From CBFHSD01 sp965658375 (GTDB lineage: Bacteria > Bacteroidota > Bacteroidia > Flavobacteriales_G > Salibacteraceae), in the NCBI GenBank assembly GCA_965658375.1, contig CBFHSD010000001.1:66640-130639 (forward strand): 64,000 nucleotides of DNA, read 5' to 3'. A program made the position numbers and the translations under genes. Shown here piece by piece: positions 1-8,226 of this stretch. The notes below the pieces were generated by a model. It had not been told where the DNA came from, made no database searches, and was given only the letters and a program-made list of their open reading frames with translations. Every line of letters begins with the position of its first letter. Within the stretch, counting starts at the first letter, position 1.

Positions 1-15
1 TTTGCGCCCTTCAAT

Positions 16-89
16 GGGGCCATAGCTCAGTTGGCTAGAGCGTTTGACTGGCAGTCAAGAGGCCGGGGGTTCGAATCCCCCTGGCTCCA
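16..89 (+). tRNA. tRNA-Ala (anticodon GGC)
   Basis: A full cloverleaf can be folded by eye. The acceptor stem pairs 16-22 with 82-88, the D stem pairs 25-28 with 38-41, the anticodon stem pairs 43-47 with 55-59, and the T stem pairs 65-69 with 77-81 around a TTCGAAT loop. The seven-base anticodon loop at 48-54 places GGC at 50-52, which reads GCC alanine codons. The acceptor stem has the G3:U70 pair (18 with 86) that alanyl-tRNA synthetase recognises, and the discriminator base is A89. The 3' CCA is not encoded. The TTTG at 1-4 could be the end of a -7 promoter box cut by the window edge. Confidence 0.97.
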
Positions 90-371
90 CTTTGAAACTT
101 CTTCTTTCTCTTTTCCTCTTTACAGGATCATATGAAATTTCAAGATTGTTCGGGTTGATTTTGCTTACTAAGCAAAGGGCGCAATTTCCGTTTCGTGTGG
201 GAACATTGCCGTGATTTTAAGGCGAAACGAAGTTCAGCGGAGCTAATCCTTTCGCGTGAGATCTCAAATCTAATACGAAAAAGTAATGTTTAACAAGACA
301 TGAATTAATTCCAGAATGACTGCTTTCATAGGATTATATAAGCTGAAAAGATACTCACTTTGCTTTAAACT
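90..371. other. Intergenic region without a recognisable gene
   Basis: No convincing reading frame is seen between the tRNA and the terminator of the next gene. The stretch holds a tight palindrome at 160-176 (8-bp arms around one base) and a spaced CGTTTCG/CGAAACG inverted repeat further on. Neither is followed by a T run, so they are not obvious terminators, and I cannot assign them a role. Confidence 0.5.
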
Positions 372-403
372 AAAAAAGGCTATCATTTTCATGACAGCCT
401 TTT
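372..403 (-). terminator. Rho-independent terminator of the TPR lipoprotein gene
   Basis: Read on the minus strand, GGCTGTC (399-393) pairs with GATAGCC (384-378), with one G-U pair, across an 8-base loop, followed by a run of six T. It lies about 30 bases past the stop of the minus-strand lipoprotein gene. The A run on the other side means it may also work in the opposite direction. Confidence 0.8.
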
Positions 404-430
404 GCGTTACCGTAGGTTAATTTTTTCTGC

Positions 431-2140
431 TTACAGCGTAGAGAAATCCAAGTTTACAAACTCAGCATCTTTCATTGCTTTAGCCTTCAAAGAAGCATCT
501 TTGCTAATGGCAGTTTTTAAGTTTTTCACTACATCAGATGAATTATCTGCTCTTGCTGCAATAATCGCTTTCAAGTAAAATGCCTCAGCAGAGTTTTTAT
601 CTTCAGATGCATCAATAGTGCTTGTTGCTTTATTAGCATCTCCACTTAACAATTGCGCCAATGCAGCATTGAATGTGTTGTTAGAACCAAAGTTGGTTAC
701 AGCGCTTTCATATTCTCCGTTTTGGATATCTAAAATAGCCATGTTGTAGTTTACATCAGACCCAGCACCAGCAGCTTGAGAATAATACTCCGCAGCAGAC
801 TCTCTGTCGCCATTCAAACGTGCTACCACACCTAGGTTGTTGTTTACGGTTGGAGTAGTCATTACGCTAGCTGATTTTTCAAAGTTTGTTTCAGCATCGT
901 TCACTTTGTTTTGTAACAATAAGATGTACCCAACATTGTTGTGGCCTCTCCAATCGTTAGGATAGATAGACTGAACGCTTTTGTACACATCCAATTTGCC
1001 ATCCATATCGTCAGTCAATGTAGCAGCATAAAGAAGCTCTTCTACTGTTAACCCTTCTGGGTTTGTTGTAGCCATTTGAGCAATTTCTTCATCGCTTTTT
1101 CCAACTTTATCAACGTTTAAAGCAATTTGAGCTCTTCTTAAGCTTGGAAGAATGTCTTCTTTCAACACTTCGTAAGTCTCTGCCATGTTTTTGATTTCTT
1201 GCTCACGCTTAGCAACATCATCATACATTCCAAGAACTCGAACAATTAAGTCTTTGTCTTCAATGTTAGAAGATTGCATTGCAGATTTAAATCCGTTCCA
1301 ATCTTCACCTTTACCAGTAAATGTGCTGAAGCCTTCTTCGTCAGAACCAGAAACTTTAGATTTCTTCAATTGACGCTCAACAGCAGAACCTGCAGATTTT
1401 GCGCGGTTATCTGCCAACTTATCGTTTACAGCCAACTCCCCATCTGGAGATGCATATGCTTCAATTGCCAATGATTTGAATACGTAAGTAGAATCGTCAG
1501 CCCATCCTTTGATGCTGTCCATCATTCCCATTACGTCTTCATTTTTCAATTCAGAACCTCTTACTTGAGAAGAGTTGATGGTATAGAAAATTTCTGCTTT
1601 CAAGTTAGAAGGCGTAATTCTCACAAACTCATCTTTACCAAGAATCGGACGGTCATCGCTCATTACCATGTAAGGAGTAATGATTGTACCATCAGCAATT
1701 TTTACTCTTGCTAATTCTTTAGATTTTGTTTTGTAGGCTCCAGAAATAACAACCCACATTTCTCCTCTTTCTAGTTCAGAAGAATAAGGTACTGTTAGTT
1801 CATATTCAAAGTTTCCACCTTTTTCGAAGTTGATGATGGTTCCCTCTACGTCAGAGCCTTCACCAACAAAGGTTTTAGAATCAAATTCTTTTACCACTTC
1901 ACCACCGCTCATAAAGATTGGTTTTACCGTAACAGCGGCTTTTTTATTGAAATAATCTGCAGGAAACTTGCCGCTTACCTTTACAATTACTTCGTCTGCA
2001 TGCATTTCCATTGGATCTGGAGCTGCATCATACTTCATTGTTTCAGCGGTTTTGGCCATTTTGTTTAATGGGTTACAAGCTGCCAATAATGAGGCAGAGG
2101 CCAACGCCAATGAGATGTTTTTTAGTTGCTTTGAATTCAT
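431..2140 (-). CDS. Lipoprotein with degenerate OmpA-like region and TPR-like repeats
   Basis: A 569-residue predicted lipoprotein. The N-terminus is a short positive stretch, a hydrophobic segment and a lipobox LAAC with Cys22, so it should be processed by LspA (also encoded in this window) and anchored in a membrane, probably the outer one. Residues about 50-160 look like a beta-rich domain. A middle part around residues 185-265 resembles the OmpA C-terminal fold: an IEAYASPDG segment followed by NDKLADNRAKS, which recalls the IEGHTD...LSxxRA pattern. Residues about 370-550 read as several TPR-like helical pairs. The OmpA-like part lacks some usual peptidoglycan-binding residues, so binding is uncertain. 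It stands alone, with its own terminator. The role is probably structural, in the envelope; the exact function is not recognised. Confidence 0.8.
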   Translation of the reverse strand: MNSKQLKNISLALASASLLAACNPLNKMAKTAETMKYDAAPDPMEMHADEVIVKVSGKFPADYFNKKAAVTVKPIFMSGGEVVKEFDSKTFVGEGSDVEGTIINFEKGGNFEYELTVPYSSELERGEMWVVISGAYKTKSKELARVKIADGTIITPYMVMSDDRPILGKDEFVRITPSNLKAEIFYTINSSQVRGSELKNEDVMGMMDSIKGWADDSTYVFKSLAIEAYASPDGELAVNDKLADNRAKSAGSAVERQLKKSKVSGSDEEGFSTFTGKGEDWNGFKSAMQSSNIEDKDLIVRVLGMYDDVAKREQEIKNMAETYEVLKEDILPSLRRAQIALNVDKVGKSDEEIAQMATTNPEGLTVEELLYAATLTDDMDGKLDVYKSVQSIYPNDWRGHNNVGYILLLQNKVNDAETNFEKSASVMTTPTVNNNLGVVARLNGDRESAAEYYSQAAGAGSDVNYNMAILDIQNGEYESAVTNFGSNNTFNAALAQLLSGDANKATSTIDASEDKNSAEAFYLKAIIAARADNSSDVVKNLKTAISKDASLKAKAMKDAEFVNLDFSTL

Positions 2141-2281
2141 CGTTTGAATAGTTAATTAACCTTTGTATAGCTTAAAAGCCAAAGCAAAACTATTTAATGT
2201 TTTCGATTCGCAAAAAATACAAGATGCTTTCATTGAAATATTTAAAGATTATTTCAACTCAATTGGTCTAAATCTTACACT

Positions 2282-2812
2282 TTACTCTCTTTCTTCTTTC
2301 GCATCAAGAAGCTTTAAAATCTTCTCAACCCTCCCTTTATCCTCCGTTTTTTCCAATAACTCAGTTTGGGTCAACCCTAGTTTGGGATGGATAAAACTTG
2401 GAGCAATCTCTGTCAAGGGCATCAAACAAAATCTTCGATCTTGTATGCGCGGATGGGGAATCACTAGGCTCGGCAACTCAATAATGTGCTGGTTCATGTA
2501 AAGAATGTCTATGTCAATGCTTCTAGAAGCATATCCACCTTGCTCTTTTCTTTCTCTGCCTAATTCTTTCTCTACCGCCAAGCAATACATAAGCAGTTCT
2601 TCTGGGTCTAGCGCACTGGAAAAGCAAATCACCTGATTTAAAAAGTCGGGGCCATCAAATCCCCAAGAAGGGCTTGTGTAAAGGCTAGAGGTCGTTTTTA
2701 TGTTTCCTATGCGTTGCTTGAGCAATCGTGTAGCATGGTGAAATGTTTCTGCAACATTTCCTGTATTGCCCCCCAAGAGAATATAAATGTGCTCTTCTGC
2801 CTTTTCTTGCAT
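2282..2812 (-). CDS. folK: 2-amino-4-hydroxy-6-hydroxymethyldihydropteridine diphosphokinase (HPPK)
   Basis: Transfers pyrophosphate from ATP to 6-hydroxymethyl-dihydropterin in folate synthesis, in the cytoplasm. The 176-residue product shows the family hallmarks: an N-terminal GGNTGN segment after a short beta strand, a central SRSIDIDILY motif containing the metal-binding aspartates, and the PHPRIQDRRFCLMPLTEIAP block near the end. Length is normal for a monofunctional HPPK (about 160-180). The ATG at 2812 is preferred over the upstream in-frame start at 3049, because the earlier start would overlap the divergent sppA coding region and the extra residues have no family match. It is transcribed away from sppA, leaving about 95 bp for back-to-back promoters. 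Confidence 0.93.
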   Translation of the reverse strand: MQEKAEEHIYILLGGNTGNVAETFHHATRLLKQRIGNIKTTSSLYTSPSWGFDGPDFLNQVICFSSALDPEELLMYCLAVEKELGRERKEQGGYASRSIDIDILYMNQHIIELPSLVIPHPRIQDRRFCLMPLTEIAPSFIHPKLGLTQTELLEKTEDKGRVEKILKLLDAKEERE

Positions 2813-2883
2813 TGCCTTTTGTGCCGTTAGTCTAGTGTAATTACCACTAATGTAGCTTCGGCAAAAGTGAGTTAAAGTTGCTT

Positions 2884-2891
2884 TAATTTTG
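2884..2891 (+). promoter_or_regulatory. -7 promoter box (TAATTTTG) of sppA
   Basis: TAATTTTG matches the Bacteroidota TAnnTTTG -7 consensus and ends 15 bases before the sppA ATG. No clear TTG stands at the usual -33 distance, so the assignment rests on the -7 box and its position in a divergent intergenic gap. Confidence 0.55.
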
Positions 2892-2906
2892 TAAAAAACT
2901 GAGTCA

Positions 2907-4697
2907 ATGAAGAATTTTTTAAAGTACATGTTTGCCTCGGCCTTGGGCACAGTAGTAGCATTAATGGCCTTTTCATTTTTAAGTGTTGCAATTTTTGCTG
3001 GTATAGTAAGCAGCATGGAAGACGACAAAGAAGTAACAGTAAAAGACAATTCTGTTCTCCGTTTAGATTTCAGCAGCGCTATTGTAGATCAATCGAGTAA
3101 AGATCCTTTTGAAGGTCTTGATTTTGGTCCTTTTGGTGGTAGCTCATCTACCAGCTTGCGCGATGTGATCAAGTCTATTGAAAAAGCAAAGACTGATGAC
3201 AAAATCAAAGGAATATACTTGCGTTTAAGCGGTATACCAGCTGGCATGGCTAGCGTTGAAGAAATTAGAAATACATTACTAGACTTCAAAAGTTCTGGTA
3301 AATTCATCATTGCATACTCAGAAAGCGGGTATAGCAAAGGTGCCTATTATGTAGCCTCTGTGGCGAACCAAATTTACCTCTACCCAGAAGCAGAAATGGA
3401 TATGAGCGGTTTGGCCAGTGAGCTTACATTCTTTGCAGGCATGCTAGAAAAACTAGGTGTTGAAGTACAAGTAATTCGCCCAAGAAACAACAAATTCAAA
3501 TCTGCTCTTGAACCGTTTATGTATGATAAAATGAGTGAGGCTAACAGAGAGCAAACTCGCACTTATTTATCTGCTTTGTGGAACCAAATGGTAACAGGCA
3601 TTGCTGCCGAGCGCGACATGAGCGCAGATCAAATCAATGCTTATGCAGACAGCCTAAAAGCTGGAAACTCTAAAATGCTTCAAGAGCTTGGATACATTGA
3701 TGGTACACGTTACCATGATGAAATGCTTGCTGAGCTAATGGATTCTGTGAATGTAGAAGATGAAGATGATTTCCACTTTGTGAAACTTGGAAAATACATG
3801 GATTACATGCCAGAAGGCAGCGCAGATAAGAATGACTACAAATTGAAAGAAAAAGTAGCCATTGTTTATGCTGAAGGTGAAATTGTTTCTGGTAAAGGAG
3901 GAGATGGCGAAATGGGCTCAACCACTATCATGACTGCCATTAAAAAAGCAAGAACAGACAGCAATGTTAAAGCCATTGTTTTACGTGTGAACTCACCTGG
4001 TGGAAGTGCTTTAGCATCAGACATTATGTGGAGAGAAACGCAATTGGCGAAATCTGAAAAACCATTTGTGGTTTCTATAGGTAATGTAGCTGCTTCTGGC
4101 GGGTATTACATCTCTGCCGGTGCACACCGCATTTTTGCACAACCCAATACCATTACTGGTTCTATTGGTGTGTTTGGAATGATACCTAACCTGCAAGGCT
4201 TCATGAGAGATAAATTGGGAATTACAACAGATACCGTAAAAACCAACTTGCACTCTGATTGGGGAACAACTTCAAGACCAATGACAGCTTATGAAAGAGA
4301 AATCATTACAGGTTATGTTGAAACGGTATACGATACCTTCTTAACACGTGTTAGCGATGGTCGCGGAATGGAGAAAAGCGCTGTTGATGCCATAGCTCAA
4401 GGTAGAGTATGGGCTGGAACAGATGCATTGGAAATTGGTTTGGTTGATGAGTTAGGCAGCTTACAAGACGCTATTGATTACGCAAGTGAAATGGCGGAAT
4501 TGGAAGACTACAAAATTGTTGAGTACCCAGAGCAAAAAGATCCTTTCGAAGAGTTTACGAAAAAGCTTTCTGGAGCCGAAGAGAAAATTGTAGAAAAGAA
4601 TCTTGGGCACTTATATCCTTACTTACAAAGAATGAAGCAAGTAGAAAAAATGAATGGCATTTACACAAGAATGCCTTACTACTTAGATATTTACTAA
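2907..4697 (+). CDS. sppA: Signal peptide peptidase SppA, long (67K) type
   Basis: Membrane-bound serine protease of family S49 that degrades leftover signal peptides. The 596-residue length is that of the E. coli-like double-domain form. An N-terminal membrane segment spans about residues 9-35. The first half carries the general-base lysine in KFKSALEPF (Lys198), and the second half carries the nucleophile in NVAASGGYY (Ser397), so the Ser/Lys dyad is complete and split across the two tandem domains as in the family. NSPGGSA at about 362-368 is the usual substrate-groove segment. It has its own promoter and terminator and is divergent from folK. Its role in clearing the many signal peptides of exported proteins is inferred from the family. 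Confidence 0.96.
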   Translation: MKNFLKYMFASALGTVVALMAFSFLSVAIFAGIVSSMEDDKEVTVKDNSVLRLDFSSAIVDQSSKDPFEGLDFGPFGGSSSTSLRDVIKSIEKAKTDDKIKGIYLRLSGIPAGMASVEEIRNTLLDFKSSGKFIIAYSESGYSKGAYYVASVANQIYLYPEAEMDMSGLASELTFFAGMLEKLGVEVQVIRPRNNKFKSALEPFMYDKMSEANREQTRTYLSALWNQMVTGIAAERDMSADQINAYADSLKAGNSKMLQELGYIDGTRYHDEMLAELMDSVNVEDEDDFHFVKLGKYMDYMPEGSADKNDYKLKEKVAIVYAEGEIVSGKGGDGEMGSTTIMTAIKKARTDSNVKAIVLRVNSPGGSALASDIMWRETQLAKSEKPFVVSIGNVAASGGYYISAGAHRIFAQPNTITGSIGVFGMIPNLQGFMRDKLGITTDTVKTNLHSDWGTTSRPMTAYEREIITGYVETVYDTFLTRVSDGRGMEKSAVDAIAQGRVWAGTDALEIGLVDELGSLQDAIDYASEMAELEDYKIVEYPEQKDPFEEFTKKLSGAEEKIVEKNLGHLYPYLQRMKQVEKMNGIYTRMPYYLDIY

Positions 4698-4720
4698 GCA
4701 CCCACAATTCTCATAATAGC

Positions 4721-4754
4721 AAAGGAGCAGCTTTTTAAGGTCGCTCCTTTTTTG
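4721..4754 (+). terminator. Terminator after sppA
   Basis: Perfect 8-bp stem AAAGGAGC (4721-4728) / GCTCCTTT (4743-4750) with a 14-base loop and a T run, 24 bases past the sppA stop. It ends immediately before the stop codon of the convergent kinase gene. Confidence 0.85.
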
Positions 4755-7097
4755 TTACACCGGTAAATGGATATCTATGATGGTTCCTGCGTTTTCTTTG
4801 CTTTTAAAGTCAATGGTGCCACCATGCATTTCTACAAACTGCTTGGTAATAACCAGGCCTAAACCGGTTCCTTCAATATCTGCTGCATTGTTTGCTCTGT
4901 AGAACGACTGAAAAATTTGTTCTTGTTCTGCTTTAGGAACCCCAATTCCAAAATCCATCACCTCAACGCGCAATTGACTCTCTGAAAAGGTCAACTTTAA
5001 CTTAGGGTCCGGACGATCGCGGCTGTATTTAAAGGCGTTAGAAATGGTGTTGTTCATTACCTGCTGCATCAATCCAGGATCTATCATCACCTCTCGTTTG
5101 TCTCCAATTACATCCATCTCAATGGTTCTCTCGCCTTCACGATAGGTAAAGTTTTGCTCTATCAAATCTTTACAAAAGAGAACAAAGTCTGTTCTTTCTG
5201 CATCAAAAGGCATCTTTTTAGCTTGAGATTTCCCCACAACCAAAATATCTTCCATCAAATCTGTTAAGCGGTCAATTTGTACAGAAATCTTACCCATGTG
5301 GTTGTACATAGGGTTTCTGAGCTCGCTCGAAATTTCATCAGCGTACATTTCAAGCAACTGCACCGAAGATTTAATGGAAGTAAGCGGTGTTCTAAACTCG
5401 TGACTGGCCATGGTAATGAACCTCGAACGCAATTCACTCAACTCCTTTTCCTTTTTCAAGGCTTTTTGCATTTCAATTTCTGCGCGTTTACGTTCAGAAA
5501 CATCTCGCGATACTGAGAGCAATGAATCTATTTGACCATCGGTGTACATGGGTTGAATCACAGATTCAATCCAGAGGTAAGAACCGTTGCTGCGCTTTAC
5601 CCTCATTTGGCCCGTCATCTTCTTAATTTCTCCCTTAGACAAGGGTTTGATTACCCCTTGCAAAAACTGACTTAAGTCTTCAGGATGAACAAAATCTTCG
5701 GGGGTTTTACCCAACATCTCTTCTGGCTCAAAACCCATGAGATCTTTGATAGAAGGTGACAAATGGTAAAAGCTCCCATCCAGTTTATGAAGCGCAATAA
5801 GGTCGCTCATGGTTTCACTCATTACTCTAAAACGCTCATCACTCTGAGCATGTGCAAGCTCAGCTTCTTTTCTTGAGTGAATATCAATGAGGGTTCCATA
5901 CAAGCCTGAAAAATGGCCTAGGCCATCAAACTCAACCGTACCGTACATGTGCATCCACACAAAAGGCTTGGTCATTGATAAAAAGCGCACTTCGTAATTG
6001 ATGCTTTTAGACTCTTCGTTGTTTTTGATAGAACTATTTAGAAGGGCATCCATCAAAGGCTTGTCATCGTAATATACGTAGTCTTTAATCGAAGTTTGCA
6101 GACACTGTTTGTAGTTAAACCCTGTTACTTGCTCCCACGCAGGGTTAAGAAAGCTGATGACTCCTTGATTGTCGGTTTTAAAAATTACTTCGTGCACCGA
6201 ATTGACTAAACTACTGTACTCTTCTTCTTTTTGTTCTAAACTCTTGCGGTAAGTTACCCTGCTGGTAATATTAATGTTTGTAGCCATTAATCTAGAAGGT
6301 ATTCCGTTACCATCTAAACCTACGTAGGCTTGGGTCAAAATCCAACGGTAACCTCCAAGTTTATGCCTTAGCCTATACTCACATTGAAATGGGCCATCAT
6401 TCATGCGGGCTAAAGGGTCTAGTTCAGTGAGTGTCTTACTGCGATCATCTGGGTGAATAAGTGCTTGAAATGTTTCGAAGGTATTTTTGAGTTCACTGTC
6501 TTGAAAACCCAACATACTCTTCCACTCTTCGCTAAAGAATACTTTGTTTTTTTTGAGGTTGATGTACCAAAAACCATCAGAGCTTGACTCAATGGCAATC
6601 TCTAGCTGCTTGTTGCGCTCTACTATTTTACTGTCTAATACTCTCAGTTCGGCCTTATCAATCAATCGGTCTAGCGCAATTCTAAAAGTAAGGTCTTCTC
6701 TAAAAGACTGAGCACACAAATAATAAATGCCACTATTGGATCTGTGATACACATGGCTTGTAAACTCGCCCGCTTCTAAAATAGATTGTTTAGAACCCTT
6801 TTGCTGAGATGCAATGATTTGTCCTAGTTCTAACTCAATCTCATGGCTTTTTTCGTCTTTTTTTGTGGTTGTATAGAAACCAACACTGCTTATTTTTTCA
6901 GATTGCAAAGGCTGAAAGAAAACCCCAAAAAGATCTGACTGACAAACATATGCGAACACCCGGAGCAAAGACTCAAAGCCAGAAGCACTGTTCTGAAATT
7001 GATCAAGACCTTCTTGCAAAACCTTCAACTCATTCGAAGGGTTTGCTTGTTCCTGTGATAATTGATTATTTTTCGGCTCTGAAATTGTCACGACCAT
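4755..7097 (-). CDS. Sensor histidine kinase with three PAS domains
   Basis: A 780-residue, apparently soluble kinase with no signal peptide or membrane segment. In order: an N-terminal region of about 150 residues that may be a divergent GAF-like sensor, PAS/PAC domains at roughly 160-285, 290-410 and 415-540 (the third ends with the linker DVSERKRAEIEMQKALKKEK), a HisKA domain with the phospho-acceptor His566 in MASHEFRTPLTS, and a HATPase_c domain with the N box at Asn683/Asn687, the G1 box DFGIGVP (715-721) and the G2 box GTGLGL (743-748). All catalytic boxes are intact. It is divergent from a receiver-AraC regulator with a 35-bp gap between start codons, so the two are probably a pair. 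The ligand of the PAS domains cannot be read from sequence; a cytoplasmic redox, gas or metabolite signal is the usual case. Confidence 0.93.
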   Translation of the reverse strand: MVVTISEPKNNQLSQEQANPSNELKVLQEGLDQFQNSASGFESLLRVFAYVCQSDLFGVFFQPLQSEKISSVGFYTTTKKDEKSHEIELELGQIIASQQKGSKQSILEAGEFTSHVYHRSNSGIYYLCAQSFREDLTFRIALDRLIDKAELRVLDSKIVERNKQLEIAIESSSDGFWYINLKKNKVFFSEEWKSMLGFQDSELKNTFETFQALIHPDDRSKTLTELDPLARMNDGPFQCEYRLRHKLGGYRWILTQAYVGLDGNGIPSRLMATNINITSRVTYRKSLEQKEEEYSSLVNSVHEVIFKTDNQGVISFLNPAWEQVTGFNYKQCLQTSIKDYVYYDDKPLMDALLNSSIKNNEESKSINYEVRFLSMTKPFVWMHMYGTVEFDGLGHFSGLYGTLIDIHSRKEAELAHAQSDERFRVMSETMSDLIALHKLDGSFYHLSPSIKDLMGFEPEEMLGKTPEDFVHPEDLSQFLQGVIKPLSKGEIKKMTGQMRVKRSNGSYLWIESVIQPMYTDGQIDSLLSVSRDVSERKRAEIEMQKALKKEKELSELRSRFITMASHEFRTPLTSIKSSVQLLEMYADEISSELRNPMYNHMGKISVQIDRLTDLMEDILVVGKSQAKKMPFDAERTDFVLFCKDLIEQNFTYREGERTIEMDVIGDKREVMIDPGLMQQVMNNTISNAFKYSRDRPDPKLKLTFSESQLRVEVMDFGIGVPKAEQEQIFQSFYRANNAADIEGTGLGLVITKQFVEMHGGTIDFKSKENAGTIIDIHLPV

Positions 7098-7132
7098 TCA
7101 GTTTTAGATTAATAAGCCTATTGTAATACATT

Positions 7133-7867
7133 ATGTCAACTGTACTCATTGTTGAAGACGACTTAGCTGTAAGCGAGAATTTAATTGAACTCTTCAAATT
7201 TAAAGGATATTCTGTCCTAAATGCCAAAGATGGTGAAGCAGGTTATGCCGTAGCCGTAAAACGCATGCCGGATATCATTATTTCAGACATCATGATGCCT
7301 AAGAAAGATGGCTATGAATTGCTGAAGATGGTAAGAGAAAACCCCACCATTACCAATACCCCTGTGATATTACTCACTGCAAAAACCATGACTGAGTCTA
7401 AAATAAAAGGCTTGGAATATGGTGCAGATGACTATGTTACAAAACCGTTTAATGTAAAAGAGCTTTCTGCTCGTGTGCACAACTTGCTTGAGTTAAGAAA
7501 GAAACTGAAGACTACATCATTTCACGATAGCACTAAAAGTGAAGTGGAATCGGTAGAGAATGTTTTTCTAGGAGAATTACTCGGAATTTTTCAAGGTAAT
7601 ATGGAAAATTCAGAATTTGCTATTGAAAATGTAGTCGAGATTATGGGCTTAAGTAAAAGCACCGTTCAAAGAAGAGTAAAAGATGCCACAGATAAAACGT
7701 TCAATCAATTGTTAAGAGAATACAGGCTAGAACAAGCTAAGAACATTCTTTCTCAAAAAGGTGGAAACGTATCTGAAGTGGCTTATAAAGTTGGCTTCAA
7801 CAGCGTGTCTTACTTTTCTTATTCCTATAAAAATTACTTTGGGCACCCCCCAACGGAAAAAGCATAA
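7133..7867 (+). CDS. Response regulator: receiver domain fused to AraC-type DNA-binding domain
   Basis: A 244-residue two-domain regulator. Residues 1-120 form a CheY-like receiver with the acidic pair Glu8/Asp9-Asp10, phosphorylation site Asp52 in IIISDIMMP, Thr82 in LLTAK and the conserved Lys104 in TKPF. Residues about 145-244 form an AraC/XylS double helix-turn-helix; the second helix-turn-helix ends with VAYKVGFNSVSYFSYSYKNY, close to the family consensus. This fusion is common in Bacteroidota. Likely partner: the PAS kinase read in the opposite direction 35 bp away. The short shared gap suggests auto-control of both promoters, which is inference. Target genes are unknown; the downstream gene is separated by a strong terminator. 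Confidence 0.95.
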   Translation: MSTVLIVEDDLAVSENLIELFKFKGYSVLNAKDGEAGYAVAVKRMPDIIISDIMMPKKDGYELLKMVRENPTITNTPVILLTAKTMTESKIKGLEYGADDYVTKPFNVKELSARVHNLLELRKKLKTTSFHDSTKSEVESVENVFLGELLGIFQGNMENSEFAIENVVEIMGLSKSTVQRRVKDATDKTFNQLLREYRLEQAKNILSQKGGNVSEVAYKVGFNSVSYFSYSYKNYFGHPPTEKA

Positions 7868-7897
7868 AAAAAGGGGCTTTGAAAGCCCCTTTTATTG
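7865..7897. terminator. Bidirectional terminator
   Basis: AAGGGGCTTT (7871-7880) and AAAGCCCCTT (7882-7891) form a hairpin flanked by an A run on the left and a T run on the right, so it has a U tract in either direction. It starts at the regulator's stop codon and ends at the stop codon of the small minus-strand reading frame, which supports convergent transcription there. Confidence 0.85.
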
Positions 7898-8062
7898 TTA
7901 CATATTCTTCAGCATCTGTATTCGGTTGCGCAGCGCGCTATCGCTTATCACAACCTTACATGTGCTTTTGATAGTTTGTTTTAATTCAAGTACAGAAAAA
8001 GTATTACTCCTTAAATACTCGAGAATAATTTGGTTGAGCTTGCTTGAAGCTCCAATTGTCAT
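7898..8062 (-). CDS. Small hypothetical protein (54 aa)
   Basis: A 54-residue reading frame filling most of an otherwise empty gap. It starts with ATG at 8062, preceded ten bases upstream by GGAGG (8077-8073), an unusually good Shine-Dalgarno site for this phylum, and it ends right at the bidirectional terminator. The product begins MTIGASSKLNQIILEYL and is hydrophilic and probably helical. The pattern of two short helices followed by ISDSALRNRIQML could be a small helix-turn-helix, but I do not recognise a family. Support is the ribosome-binding site, the terminator and the convergent layout. Chance occurrence remains possible at this length. Confidence 0.45.
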   Translation of the reverse strand: MTIGASSKLNQIILEYLRSNTFSVLELKQTIKSTCKVVISDSALRNRIQMLKNM

Positions 8063-8226
8063 ATTCACAAGTCCTCCCGTTTGGCGTAAAAATAAGTACG
8101 AAACTTCTCCAAAACTTTATCTTCCGTGTCAAATCTTTTAAATATTTGTTAATATCTCAAAAATTAACACCGCCCTATCATGGGTTTTCAACCATCTATC
8201 ATTTGAGTATATTTACCTCATTGCCG

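Noticed and set aside
160..176. Tight palindrome (8-bp arms, one central base) downstream of the tRNA gene
   Set aside because: No T run, no nearby gene start and only one copy; in a stretch with no assigned function it may be chance, so it is only mentioned in the intergenic entry.
180..275. Possible structured RNA suggested by CGTTTCG/CGAAACG and GGC..AAT/ATTGCC arms
   Set aside because: Arms are short and widely spaced, and no promoter-terminator pair frames them. Covariation across relatives would be needed.
2813..3049. N-terminal extension of folK to 3049
   Set aside because: It overlaps the divergent sppA coding region and encodes residues with no HPPK similarity; ATG 2812 gives the family start.
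8044..8226. N-terminal extension of the M1 peptidase
   Set aside because: It places 61 unrelated residues before a good signal peptide; ATG 8227 is preferred.
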